Shown piece after piece: positions 24,901-33,594 of a stretch of DNA of 64,000 nucleotides. The position numbers were made by a program, and so were the translations under genes. The DNA is taken from NCBI RefSeq assembly GCF_025994315.1, contig NZ_BAQE01000030.1; one strand, 5' to 3'. Position 1 is the first letter of the stretch. Each line of letters begins with the position of its first letter. The notes beneath the pieces were generated by a model, which was given only the letters and a program-made list of their open reading frames with translations, did not search any database and had not been told where the DNA came from. The stretch comes from Swaminathania salitolerans. GTDB lineage: Bacteria; Pseudomonadota; Alphaproteobacteria; Acetobacterales; Acetobacteraceae.

Positions 24901-24935
24901 GTCCGGAGGAGGTGAACACACCACATCCTCCGGAC
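24901..24935 (+). terminator. Stem-loop after gph
   Basis: GTCCGGAGGA at 24901-24910 and TCCTCCGGAC at 24926-24935 form a perfect 10-bp stem with a 15-base loop, eight bases after the gph stop. There is no T-run, so termination strength is uncertain, but the position fits a transcript end. Confidence 0.6.
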
Positions 24936-25526
24936 AGTATTGCAGAACGATTTCTTATCTCGAACATTTTCGATATCTATACTGCCTTTACCGGCAAACA
25001 TATGAAAACAAACATTAGATATTATGTATTATCCTTACACTGTATATATACATTTCTATATCCCTCGTTTCGTTTCGTTTCTTGCATGCAACATAACGGT
25101 CGATAAAACCGATCATATTTCGGTTTCAAAAACTAAATATGTTCGATCAGAACAAAAAAAAATTCATCTCGTCACGATGTGAGTTCGTTCGACTCGCGAC
25201 GTTTCCTGCATCATATATCGGCCGACCTTGAGCGAACTTCATTACACAAAAGAAAAAGGTTACAAGTAATGAAATGTGCATTAATATTAATATATGATTA
25301 GGTTATATATCAATAATTAACGAGAATATGACATGCATTTCCGTGATAATTATATGAAACCTAGAGATCGAGCATGTAGATCCTGAAAGGATTTACCCGA
25401 TTATCTGAGAGCGCCTCTTGTATACAAGGGTATATATGTAAGTGTAATCTCTGATAACTCAAGGTACATGGGTGGTCTCTTTTCACTTTTTATTTGTTGC
25501 TTCTGTTTATAGTAAGTGGTGATAAG
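24936..25526 (+). promoter_or_regulatory. AT-rich upstream region of the Hint protein gene
   Basis: About 590 bases with strikingly high AT content in a GC-rich genome, containing no credible gene. Short frames here are the chance product of AT-rich sequence. It contains runs such as ATTAATATTAATATATG near 25281 and a perfect 12-bp palindrome CTTGTATACAAG at 25417-25428. It probably serves as a long regulatory region for the Hint gene and may be bound by a nucleoid protein. Confidence 0.55.
25417..25428. promoter_or_regulatory. 12-bp perfect palindrome, possible operator
   Basis: CTTGTATACAAG is an exact palindrome about 100 bases before the Hint protein start, followed by a second AT-rich stretch. 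The position suits a repressor or activator site, but no regulator is known for it. Confidence 0.35.
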
Positions 25527-28500
25527 ATGACCGACTTCCCTACTTCCGGAACCTATACTCTTAAATTCGCCTATAGCACCGACGCGGGTGGCGCGACTAT
25601 CTACAAGGAGCGCATCGATGGTGTTCTGAATCAGGTCGAGGAATGGCGAAATGTCGCGTTCAGAACCGCGGAAGTCACGATCAGACCGACTGGTGACGGG
25701 AGATTATATATCGATATCCCGATGGAATCCGGACAGACCGTTACCATCAAGGTTCAGCCCGGAGCAAACAACCGGTCCTGGAGCACCGACGGTTCCGAGG
25801 CCATCATGTTCTGGCAGCAAGAGGCTGGCCAGACCGCTTATTGGTGGTTTGTCAATCCATCGGTCGACACCACAAACTATACGTTCAATATCAGCCAGGA
25901 TCTGAAAAGCTACAAGATCAGCGCGAAAGTGACGGGCAATGACGGGTCCGTCGAACATCTGATCAACGGCAATGACAGCTTCGACTACAGTTATACACCC
26001 ACAGACTATCTGGTGCAGGTCTATAACGCGAGCGGTGTTTTCGTCAGCGGTGCCGATACACTCAGCGGGGCCCTCACTTCGGGGCAGACGGCGGTCATCC
26101 ATTCAGGAGGCGTTTTCGAGAACGGCGCGCTGCAGCATGCGGTTATTTCCGGACAACCCGGAGGAGAGATCGGAGGAAGCGTCTCCGTCGACGGGTCGAG
26201 CATCATCGTCGGTGGGGCCATCGTCCAGAGTGCAGTCGTCAGTATGGCGGGAGGTGCAGAACTGAGCGGTACGATCACCAATCGCGGCGCCATCTCTGGC
26301 GGAACCCTTCTCGGGGCGGGCGGGACGGAGATCGTCTATGACGGCGGTTCGATCAGCGATCAGTTTTCTTACGGGATCCGTGTCGTTTCGTCGGGAGGGA
26401 CGATACTGAACGGAGCGGTGCAGTCAGGGGCGACCGATACCATACTCGCCGGGGGTGAAACGTCCAATGGGGCACTTTATGCCGGTGCATTGCGCGTAGT
26501 CTCTTCGGGTGGCATAGCGAACACCCCCTCGATCGCCACGGGTGCTACAGTCGACGTCATGTCGGGAGGAACACTCAACGGTGCAACCAATATCGGCATG
26601 ATTTCCGCCCAGAGTGGGGCGATGCTCACCGGGGAAATTTCCAACACAGGAACGATCTCTGCCCTGTCGGGCGTTACCATCAGCGGTATCGTGAGAAACG
26701 GCGGCACGATAACGACCGGTGACCACGTCCCCATTTTCGGTACCATATACAATAGCGGGTATATCTCCGGGACGAACATTATCGCCCCAGGCGCGACGGA
26801 GATCATCTATGCAGGTGGCGTCGCTCAGGATCAGTCTAATGAAGGGACACGCATCGTCTCGTCGGGAGGGGTCATCCGGAACGGCGTAGTCGCTTCCGGT
26901 TCGCTCGACACCGTTCTTTCCGGAGGCTCCACCGTCCAGGGAGTTCTGTATGGCGGGGCCACGAGAGTGGCCTCCTCGGGCGGGACGATCATCAACCCGA
27001 CCAATGTGGGGGCAACCGTCGCGATCATGTCCGGCGGTTCGCTCGTTGGTGCGATCAATACCTCCGGAACGATCAACGCGGAATCCGGGGCCATACTGGA
27101 AGGTACGATCACCAATGGTGGCACCATATCCGGTGGAACCCTGACCGGCAGCGGCTCGACCGAAACTGTCAGCGCGGGCGGCATCATCGAGGATCAGGTT
27201 TCCTATGCCGATCGCACGGCATCCTCGGGCGGGACGATACGGAACGGCGTCATCGGGGAGGGTGGCACCGATACGATCCGCTCCGGAGGGGTTGCCGGCG
27301 GCGTAACGGTCGTGCAGGCTGCTGGACGGCTCATCCTCGACGCGGGCGCTGTCGTGACCGGCAGCGTCGATCTCCAGGGCCGCACCGGAATGCCCGCCGT
27401 GCTTACCATCTCGGATGTTCCGCTGCCCGGTTTCCGGATCACGGGTTTCGGCGCGGGAGACGTCATCGATCTTGCCGGGATCAAGCGCGCGGATGTGGTC
27501 GAGGTATCCTTCATCGACGAAGGCAATACGGTCGTATTCCGTATGAAGGACGGCTCGACCGAGTCACTCAATCTCGCCGGGGCCCAGGCTGCTGGATACA
27601 AGCTCACCGACGGAAGCGATGGCACGCTCGTCTATCAGACATGTTTCCTCGCAGGGACGTTGATCGAGACATCTGCAGGGCCGGTGACGGTGGAAACGAT
27701 CAGACCCGGAACCCTGGTGCGGGTCTATGGATGCGAGGACGAATACCGCGCCGTCATATGGACCGGTTTCAACCATATCAACGTGAACCGCGATCTCCCT
27801 GTCGCGGAGGCCGGGTATCCCGTGAGGATCTGCCGCGATGCCATAGGGCCATCCACGCCCGATCGCGATCTCCTGGTGACTGCCGAGCATTGCCTCTATA
27901 TCGACGGCGTATTCATCCCGGCGCGGATGCTCGTGAACGGACAATCGATCCAGTACGACACGTCCATCGACAGCTATTCCTACTATCATCTCGAAACCGA
28001 GCGTCATTCGATCATCTCCGCGAACAACACGCTCACCGAATCCTATCTCGATACCGGCAATCGATCCGCCTTCGCTCTGGACCCACAGCACCCCACAACC
28101 GGGAACAGACATGGCTGCTGGAGCACCGATGCAGCGGCACCGCTCGATACACGACGGGAGACTGTGGAGCCGATTTTCCGCACCCTGCAGGCGCGGGCCG
28201 CCATCTTCCCGGGAGGCGTCGAGCCGGCACAACCACTGTTCGACGAGGATCCGGACCTCATGCTCCAGAGCGACCGGGGCGAAACGTTCCTTCCCCTTCG
28301 TCAGAACGGCAAGCTGGTCATCTTTTCCCTGCCGGTCGACTGCGGCACCCTCACCCTGAAATCGCGCTGCTTCTGCCCGGCGAGCGATATAGGTCCTTTC
28401 ATCGACGACAGACGGACACTCGGCGTACGCGTCGGAAAGATTACCTGTTTCTATGCAGGGATGATGGTTCCCTACGCGCAGCATCTGAGGGAAGACGACC

Positions 28501-28679
28501 TGACCGGATGGGAGCCGCCTGCCGCGAACGCCGAGAGCCGGTGGACACGAGGCGCGGGAGCACTGCCTGCGGCTCTGACAGAAACCGGTAACCCGTTCAT
28601 TCTGGCCATCGAGATTCTCGAGACCGGACGCTACAGGATCGAAAGCGCCGGGCTGCAGACTTATCGCCGGCAGGGATAA
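25527..28679 (+). CDS. Large surface-type protein with AIDA-like repeats and Hint domain
   Basis: A 1050-residue protein in three parts. Residues 1-180 are a unique region with no signal peptide that I can see. Residues about 185-600 are Gly/Ser/Thr-rich AIDA-like repeats (SSGGTI, MSGGTLNG, NGGTISGGT patterns) organised in long super-repeats. The Hint domain starts at Cys706 (CFLAGTLIETSAGPVTVE) with the TAEHCLYIDG block, as in the self-processing Hedgehog/intein fold. About 200 residues follow. Such proteins are frequent in Acetobacteraceae; processing and export are not established, and a His-Asn splice junction is not obvious. ATG 25527 is chosen over 25494. It is a single gene behind an AT-rich region. 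Confidence 0.85.
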   Translation: MTDFPTSGTYTLKFAYSTDAGGATIYKERIDGVLNQVEEWRNVAFRTAEVTIRPTGDGRLYIDIPMESGQTVTIKVQPGANNRSWSTDGSEAIMFWQQEAGQTAYWWFVNPSVDTTNYTFNISQDLKSYKISAKVTGNDGSVEHLINGNDSFDYSYTPTDYLVQVYNASGVFVSGADTLSGALTSGQTAVIHSGGVFENGALQHAVISGQPGGEIGGSVSVDGSSIIVGGAIVQSAVVSMAGGAELSGTITNRGAISGGTLLGAGGTEIVYDGGSISDQFSYGIRVVSSGGTILNGAVQSGATDTILAGGETSNGALYAGALRVVSSGGIANTPSIATGATVDVMSGGTLNGATNIGMISAQSGAMLTGEISNTGTISALSGVTISGIVRNGGTITTGDHVPIFGTIYNSGYISGTNIIAPGATEIIYAGGVAQDQSNEGTRIVSSGGVIRNGVVASGSLDTVLSGGSTVQGVLYGGATRVASSGGTIINPTNVGATVAIMSGGSLVGAINTSGTINAESGAILEGTITNGGTISGGTLTGSGSTETVSAGGIIEDQVSYADRTASSGGTIRNGVIGEGGTDTIRSGGVAGGVTVVQAAGRLILDAGAVVTGSVDLQGRTGMPAVLTISDVPLPGFRITGFGAGDVIDLAGIKRADVVEVSFIDEGNTVVFRMKDGSTESLNLAGAQAAGYKLTDGSDGTLVYQTCFLAGTLIETSAGPVTVETIRPGTLVRVYGCEDEYRAVIWTGFNHINVNRDLPVAEAGYPVRICRDAIGPSTPDRDLLVTAEHCLYIDGVFIPARMLVNGQSIQYDTSIDSYSYYHLETERHSIISANNTLTESYLDTGNRSAFALDPQHPTTGNRHGCWSTDAAAPLDTRRETVEPIFRTLQARAAIFPGGVEPAQPLFDEDPDLMLQSDRGETFLPLRQNGKLVIFSLPVDCGTLTLKSRCFCPASDIGPFIDDRRTLGVRVGKITCFYAGMMVPYAQHLREDDLTGWEPPAANAESRWTRGAGALPAALTETGNPFILAIEILETGRYRIESAGLQTYRRQG
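26320..27290 (+). repeat. Long internal super-repeats of the AIDA-like region
   Basis: Three related blocks begin at about 26320 (TEIVYDGGSISDQFS), 26795 (TEIIYAGGVAQDQSN) and 27160 (TETVSAGGIIEDQVS), each followed by an SSGG-x-I-x-NG segment, a T(D)T-x-x-SGG segment and an IS/INAESG segment. The third block is shorter because it runs into the Hint-linked part. The pattern indicates duplication of units of roughly 120-160 residues. Confidence 0.75.
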
Positions 28680-28704
28680 GCCGGGACGGGCTCCGGCCCG
28701 GCTT
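28678..28704 (+). terminator. Stem-loop overlapping the end of the Hint gene
   Basis: AAGCCGGG at 28678-28685 and CCCGGCTT at 28697-28704 form an eight-base stem with an 11-base loop directly at the stop codon. There is no long T-run. It may end both the Hint transcript and, from the other strand, the gyrB-DUF3108 transcript further on. Confidence 0.45.
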
Positions 28705-28801
28705 CATGAGCCCGGGGATCGAGGCAGGCGCCACGAAAGGCGCCTCGCGCGATCCTCGGGCTCCATCCAGCCAGAACGGTGCAGGCGTGGAAGCCCTCCC
28801 C

Positions 28802-29647
28802 CTATTTCGTGATGCGGGGCGGCTGTTCGAGCACGGCGATCATGCGCCCGAGTTTGGGATGCTCGAACTCGACCCGCACCGCCGTCAGTCCGGCACCGGG
28901 CAGATCCTGGAACCAGGCGGCTCCGGAATGGGGGGCTTTCATGGTGGCCAGATGGGACGATCCCTCGATGAACCCGGCCTGTTGCTGTCCGACGAAATCG
29001 CAGCGCAGGGCTGGCCCGTCGAATTTCTGTCCGAAACTTCTCGGGACCTCGCTCTTCGAGGGACCGTGCGCCGTCATGGAACTCAGACGCAGACCGTCAA
29101 ACACCTCGGCATGCCCGTCGCATTTCCCCGTCTTGCGGACCGATTCCAGAAGGAGCGCCATGGCGCTCAGCGTATCCATCGCATGAGCCAGATCGGCCGA
29201 CGGCACGGCCTCGCGATCGCTCTCCTTCGGGTCGAGGGTCACCACATGTGGCGTACCCTCGCGGTATTGCAGGACGACCTTGCGATGCTTCCCGCGCGAG
29301 AAACCATCGCTCTCGTATTCCGTGGGCTGCACCCAGCCCTGAGCGAACCGCCCCTCAGCGGTCGAGGTTATGTCCATACGCAGGAGCCAGCTTATCAGCC
29401 CGCCGGCATGGAGCGTGGTTCGGATGCCGTAACCCCAGTCGGTCAAACGGTAATCGGCTGTCGCATCGACGACATGCAGCCCGTGATTGAAGACGCTGTA
29501 GACCGCTGTGATCTGCGGGGCCGCCGACTCCGTCGGGGGCGTAGAACTGTCGATCCCCTCGGCCGAGGCCGAAGCGGCACAAGCGATGCCTGACGGCGCC
29601 GCGAGCAGGGCGGCGCCGAGCGCCGCCAGGCTCCACGCCCTAGACAT
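28802..29647 (-). CDS. DUF3108-like periplasmic or outer-membrane-associated protein
   Basis: A 281-residue exported protein with a signal sequence (SRAWSLAALGAALLAAPSGIACA). The body matches the DUF3108 pattern: ITAVYSVFNHGLHVVDATADYRL at its start, then LVLQYREGTP-type and CDGHAEVFDG segments and SRGKHRKVVLQYREG. The function of the family is unknown. The start at 29647 overlaps the last codons of gyrB by eight bases, so it is translated from the gyrB message. A longer in-frame start at 29707 lies entirely inside gyrB and would displace the signal sequence. Confidence 0.8.
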   Translation of the reverse strand: MSRAWSLAALGAALLAAPSGIACAASASAEGIDSSTPPTESAAPQITAVYSVFNHGLHVVDATADYRLTDWGYGIRTTLHAGGLISWLLRMDITSTAEGRFAQGWVQPTEYESDGFSRGKHRKVVLQYREGTPHVVTLDPKESDREAVPSADLAHAMDTLSAMALLLESVRKTGKCDGHAEVFDGLRLSSMTAHGPSKSEVPRSFGQKFDGPALRCDFVGQQQAGFIEGSSHLATMKAPHSGAAWFQDLPGAGLTAVRVEFEHPKLGRMIAVLEQPPRITK

Positions 29648-32093
29648 CGAGATTGGCAACCTTCTGGGCATTGCCGACAATGAAGTCCCGGCGCGGCTCG
29701 ACGACATCGCCCATCAGGGTCGAGAAGACCTGCCCCGCATCCTCGGCATCCCCGATCTTGACCTGAAGCAGAATACGCGTCGCCGGGTCCAGCGTCGTAT
29801 CCCAGAGCTGTTCGTTGTTCATCTCGCCAAGACCCTTGAAGCGGTTGATCGCAAGCCCCTTCCGGCCCTGTTGCACGACACGCTCGAACAGGGCCACAGG
29901 CCCATTGAGCTCGAATGTCTGACTCTCCAGGCCAAGGCGCGCCGCCCCCTGGAAGAGATCGGCGAGACGATCGCCATCGCCCGAGAGCCAGCGTGCCTCG
30001 GCCGATCTGAGCAGCGCCGCGTCCAGGGTATAGACCTCGCCCACCCCACGGACGCTTCTTGCAAGGCGCAGCCCGCCTTCGTCGGTCGGGGCGACGACCC
30101 ATCCGCGTTCGTTGACCGGGGAGGCGAGATCCAGACGGGCCTGAAGCTCGGGCGCACGCAGTTGCGCCAGATCGTGATCGAGCCGCAATGCGCGCGCCAC
30201 ATAGGCCTGCTCGAGTATCCAGACCGGAATCTTGCTGGAGAGAGCGCTCAGGGTCTGGGCGACACGTCCCATGGCCCTGACCTCGTCCATAAGGGTATCG
30301 CCCGCGAGGATCTGCCCGTCCTGAAGCGTGAGCGTGGCATTTGCCAGAGCCTTGTCGAGGAGATACTGCTCGAGTGCCGCATCGTCCTTCAGATAACGCT
30401 CCTCGTTTCCGCGTTTGGCGCGATAGAGCGGCGGCTGGGCGATATAGAGATAGCCTTTCTCGATCAGCTCCGGCATCTGACGGAAGAAGAAGGTCAGCAG
30501 CAGCGTACGGATATGGGAGCCGTCGACATCGGCATCGGTCATGATGACGATCTTGTGGTAGCGCAGCTTGTCGATCGAGAACCCGCCCTGCTCCACATCG
30601 CCGCGTCCGATTCCCGTACCGAGTGCGGTGATCAGGGTGCCGACTTCCGCCGAGCCCAGCATTCTGTCGAAGCGCGCGCGCTCGACATTGAGGATCTTGC
30701 CCTTGAGCGGCAGGATCGCCTGAAAGCGACGGTCGCGCCCCTGCTTGGCCGTGCCGCCTGCGGAGTCACCCTCGACGATGAACAATTCGGCCTTGCTGGC
30801 ATCGCGCTCCTGACAATCGGCAAGCTTGCCGGGCAGGGAGGAAACGTCGAGCACGCCCTTGCGACGCGTCAGCTCGCGGGCGCGACGGGCGGCGTCACGG
30901 GCGGCAGCTGCCTCGTTGACCTTGGCAATGACCGCCTTGGCCTCGCGCGGATGGGTTTCGAACCAGTGTCCGATGGCATCGGCAGCCGTCACATGCACGA
31001 CCGGCTGAACCTCGGAGGAAACCAGCTTGTCCTTGGTCTGGGACGAGAATTTGGGGTCGGGCACCTTGACCGACAGCACCGCCGTCATGCCTTCGCGCAT
31101 ATCCTCGCCGGTAAGGGCGGCGGAGTTCTTCGAAGAGCCTGTGTCGGCATATTTACCGACGACCCGTGTCAGGGCCTGACGGAAACCGGCCAGATGCGTG
31201 CCGCCATCGCGCTGTGGTATGTTATTGGTGAAACACAGCATCGTCTCGTGGAAACTGTCGTTCCAGGTCAGGGCGAACTCGACACGGATGCCGCTCTCGG
31301 CATGGTCGATCGCCCCGACGATGGGCGGAGTCACGATCGAGCTCTTGCTTGCGTCGAGATATTCGACGAAAGCGCTCAGGCCGCCCTCATAGCAGAACAC
31401 CACTTCCTTGTTCTCGGCATGACGTTCGTCCCGCAGGACGATTTCGAGGCCGGAATTGAGGAAGGCCAGCTCGCGCATGCGGCGTTCGAGAATGGAGAAA
31501 TCGAACGTGACCTTGGTGAAGGTCTGCTTGCTGGGCTTGAACGTGACCAGCGTTCCCCGCGGTTCGTCGCTCGCGCCGATGACGGTCAGGGCCTCGTCGC
31601 GCTCGCCATGCTGGAAGCGGATGAAATGCTCCTGGCCGTTTCGCCAGATACGCACTTCCATCCACTCCGAAAGCGCGTTGACCACAGCGGCGCCCACGCC
31701 GTGCAGACCGCCCGAGACCTTGTAGGAATTCTGGTTGAACTTGCCTCCTGCATGAAGCTTGGTCAGCACGACTTCGGCCGCGCTGACGCCTTCCTCCTCA
31801 TGCATGTCGGTGGGAATGCCGCGCCCGTTATCCCGGACGCTGACAGAGCCATCGCCATTGAGGGTGAGAATACAGCGCGTTGCGTGACCGGCCTGCGCTT
31901 CGTCCACGGCGTTGTCGATGATCTCGAACACCATGTGATGAAGGCCGGATCCATCGTCGGTGTCGCCGATATACATGCCGGGACGCTTGCGTACCGCATC
32001 GAGCCCCTTGAGAACCGAGATGGAGGAGGCACCGTAATCGGCTTCGTCATCGAGGTTTTCGGGCAACTCGGTCGGACGGATCTGTTCGGACAT
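29640..32093 (-). CDS. gyrB: DNA gyrase subunit B
   Basis: The ATPase subunit of gyrase, which introduces negative supercoils. It has 817 residues. The GHKL ATPase domain shows YIGDTDDGSGLHHM and EIIDNAVDEAQAG; the transducer domain follows; the TOPRIM motif is EGDSAGGTAKQGRDRRFQA; and the C-terminal gyrase-specific end reads GDVVEPRRDFIVGNA. The gene carries the usual downstream overlap with a DUF3108 gene here. It is divergent from the YghA-like reductase gene. It is not next to dnaA, dnaN or recF, so this is not an origin cluster. Confidence 0.98.
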   Translation of the reverse strand: MSEQIRPTELPENLDDEADYGASSISVLKGLDAVRKRPGMYIGDTDDGSGLHHMVFEIIDNAVDEAQAGHATRCILTLNGDGSVSVRDNGRGIPTDMHEEEGVSAAEVVLTKLHAGGKFNQNSYKVSGGLHGVGAAVVNALSEWMEVRIWRNGQEHFIRFQHGERDEALTVIGASDEPRGTLVTFKPSKQTFTKVTFDFSILERRMRELAFLNSGLEIVLRDERHAENKEVVFCYEGGLSAFVEYLDASKSSIVTPPIVGAIDHAESGIRVEFALTWNDSFHETMLCFTNNIPQRDGGTHLAGFRQALTRVVGKYADTGSSKNSAALTGEDMREGMTAVLSVKVPDPKFSSQTKDKLVSSEVQPVVHVTAADAIGHWFETHPREAKAVIAKVNEAAAARDAARRARELTRRKGVLDVSSLPGKLADCQERDASKAELFIVEGDSAGGTAKQGRDRRFQAILPLKGKILNVERARFDRMLGSAEVGTLITALGTGIGRGDVEQGGFSIDKLRYHKIVIMTDADVDGSHIRTLLLTFFFRQMPELIEKGYLYIAQPPLYRAKRGNEERYLKDDAALEQYLLDKALANATLTLQDGQILAGDTLMDEVRAMGRVAQTLSALSSKIPVWILEQAYVARALRLDHDLAQLRAPELQARLDLASPVNERGWVVAPTDEGGLRLARSVRGVGEVYTLDAALLRSAEARWLSGDGDRLADLFQGAARLGLESQTFELNGPVALFERVVQQGRKGLAINRFKGLGEMNNEQLWDTTLDPATRILLQVKIGDAEDAGQVFSTLMGDVVEPRRDFIVGNAQKVANLDV

Positions 32094-32268
32094 GCTGGCG
32101 TGACGCTCCTACTCGCAACAAGCGCCCAATATAACCTCTCTGCCTCCGCACGGCTAGGGCGTTGCGCGGGCATTGCCGGGCGATCCTTACGCAACCCTGA
32201 CGCCTGGGGCGGCTTCTCATCCTGTGTCGGATATCCGGCACTCCGTCACAGCAAATGGGAGCAGCCCG

Positions 32269-33324
32269 ATGACCGATACCCCATCAGACGATATTGCCCG
32301 TACGAAACCCGAAGCCGCCACGCCGGGGCGCGGGCGAAGAGACATGATGCGAGGCGCGACTTTCGGCCTCGCGGGGCTTATGGCGGCCTCCGGCGCTGCA
32401 CGGGCCGCAGCAGAGACGACGAGCGGAGCCGGGACAGCGCCTCCCCTGGCCGATCCGCAGAGCCTCTATCCCCACGCCCCTTTTCCTGCCCAGCCCCAGG
32501 AATGGCCCGGCCTGCAATCGCGCATGCAGCCCAGACCCGATTGCGGGGAAACGAGCTACAAGGGCTCGGGCAAAATGGCAGGCCGCCACGTTCTGATCAC
32601 CGGGGGCGATTCCGGGCTTGGGCGGGCGGTTGCGATCGCCTATGCCCGGGAGGGTGCCGATATCGCGATCAACTATCTGCCTCAGGAAGAGGAAGACGCG
32701 AAAGAGGTCATCGCCCTCATACGCAAGGCCGGGCGCAAGGCCTTCGCGCTGCCGGGCGATCTGCGCTCCGAGGCCTTCTGCACGAAACTGATCGCTGACG
32801 CGGTCTCGAAACTCGGGGCACTCGATACGCTCGTCAACTGTGCAGGACGCCAGCATTACCATGAGAGCATTCTGGATCTGAGCACCGAGGAATTCGACTG
32901 GACCCTGAAGACCAATCTCTACGCGCTTTTCTGGCTGATCAAGGCGGCCGTCCCGCACATGAAACCGGGCAGCGCGATCGTCAACACTGCCTCGTCGAAT
33001 GCCTATGATCCGTCGCAGATCATCATCGATTACAGCCTGACCAAGGCAGGGATCGCCAATCTGACGAAATCGCTCGCCAAACAGCTCCTGCCCAAGGGAA
33101 TACGCGTCAACGCAGTAGCGCCCGGCCCGTTCTGGACCCCGCTCCAGGTCTGCGGGGGACAGCCCATGTCCGCCGTCGAGAAATACGGAACAACCGTACC
33201 GATGGGCCGACCGGGGCAACCGGTGGAAATCGCACCGGTCTTCGTGACGCTGGGCGCCACGGAAGGAAGTTACCTCACCGGCCAGATCTTCGGCATCACC
33301 GGCGGAACCGGCATGCCGGGCTAG
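32269..33324 (+). CDS. YghA-like SDR oxidoreductase with Tat-type leader
   Basis: A short-chain dehydrogenase/reductase of 351 residues. The first 60 residues are unusual for an SDR: GRRDMMRGATFGLAGLMAASGAARA looks like a twin-arginine signal, as in the YghA group. The segment LYPHAPFPAQPQEWPG links it to that group. The Rossmann motif is ITGGDSGLGRAVA, the NNAG equivalent is VNCAG, and the catalytic YSLTK follows the TASS loop. The family reduces aldehydes or ketones with NAD(P)H. ATG 32269 has GGGAG seven bases upstream. It lies divergent from gyrB. If exported by Tat it would act in the periplasm; this is inference. Confidence 0.88.
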   Translation: MTDTPSDDIARTKPEAATPGRGRRDMMRGATFGLAGLMAASGAARAAAETTSGAGTAPPLADPQSLYPHAPFPAQPQEWPGLQSRMQPRPDCGETSYKGSGKMAGRHVLITGGDSGLGRAVAIAYAREGADIAINYLPQEEEDAKEVIALIRKAGRKAFALPGDLRSEAFCTKLIADAVSKLGALDTLVNCAGRQHYHESILDLSTEEFDWTLKTNLYALFWLIKAAVPHMKPGSAIVNTASSNAYDPSQIIIDYSLTKAGIANLTKSLAKQLLPKGIRVNAVAPGPFWTPLQVCGGQPMSAVEKYGTTVPMGRPGQPVEIAPVFVTLGATEGSYLTGQIFGITGGTGMPG

Positions 33325-33348
33325 AAATCGCGCGCCGGGTCGAGGAAA

Positions 33349-33408
33349 GACCGCAAAACATTCGACCGCAAAACATTCGACCAGAAAACGGGCGACCAGA
33401 AAACGGGC
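33349..33408 (+). repeat. Four 15-bp tandem units in a 2+2 arrangement
   Basis: GACCGCAAAACATTC occurs twice in a row (33349-33363, 33364-33378) and is followed directly by GACCAGAAAACGGGC twice (33394-33408 being the second). The two unit types share their first half. The array lies just after the YghA-like gene in non-coding sequence. Confidence 0.9.
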
Positions 33409-33435
33409 GGACAAAGCAGGCAACAGACGCAAAAA

Positions 33436-33472
33436 AAGGGCACGCGGCGACATGACCGCGTGCCCTTGTTTT
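33436..33472. terminator. Bidirectional terminator between YghA-like gene and clpB
   Basis: AAGGGCACGCGG (33436-33447) and CCGCGTGCCCTT (33456-33467) form a perfect 12-bp stem with an eight-base loop. A-runs precede it and T residues follow it, so it can terminate both the plus-strand reductase gene and the minus-strand clpB transcript. Confidence 0.92.
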
Positions 33473-33594
33473 TCCTCGTACTTCCTTCCGCGTCATCTCC
33501 GCGGGATTGCGTCCCGGGGCGCGATATGCAGCCTTCGCCCCGACGATCCGACCTTCCTCGGGAGGGCCGGATACGACCGGGGGAAAGGACCGGC

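Noticed and set aside
24912..25106. 64-residue open frame in the AT-rich region
   Set aside because: It overlaps the gph stem-loop, has no ribosome site and no protein-like pattern.
29640..32093. gyrB as part of a dnaA-dnaN-recF-gyrB origin cluster
   Set aside because: None of the other cluster genes flank it.
29508..32798. 1096-residue open frame opposite gyrB
   Set aside because: It lies antisense to gyrB and shows no domain character; gyrB has all expected motifs.
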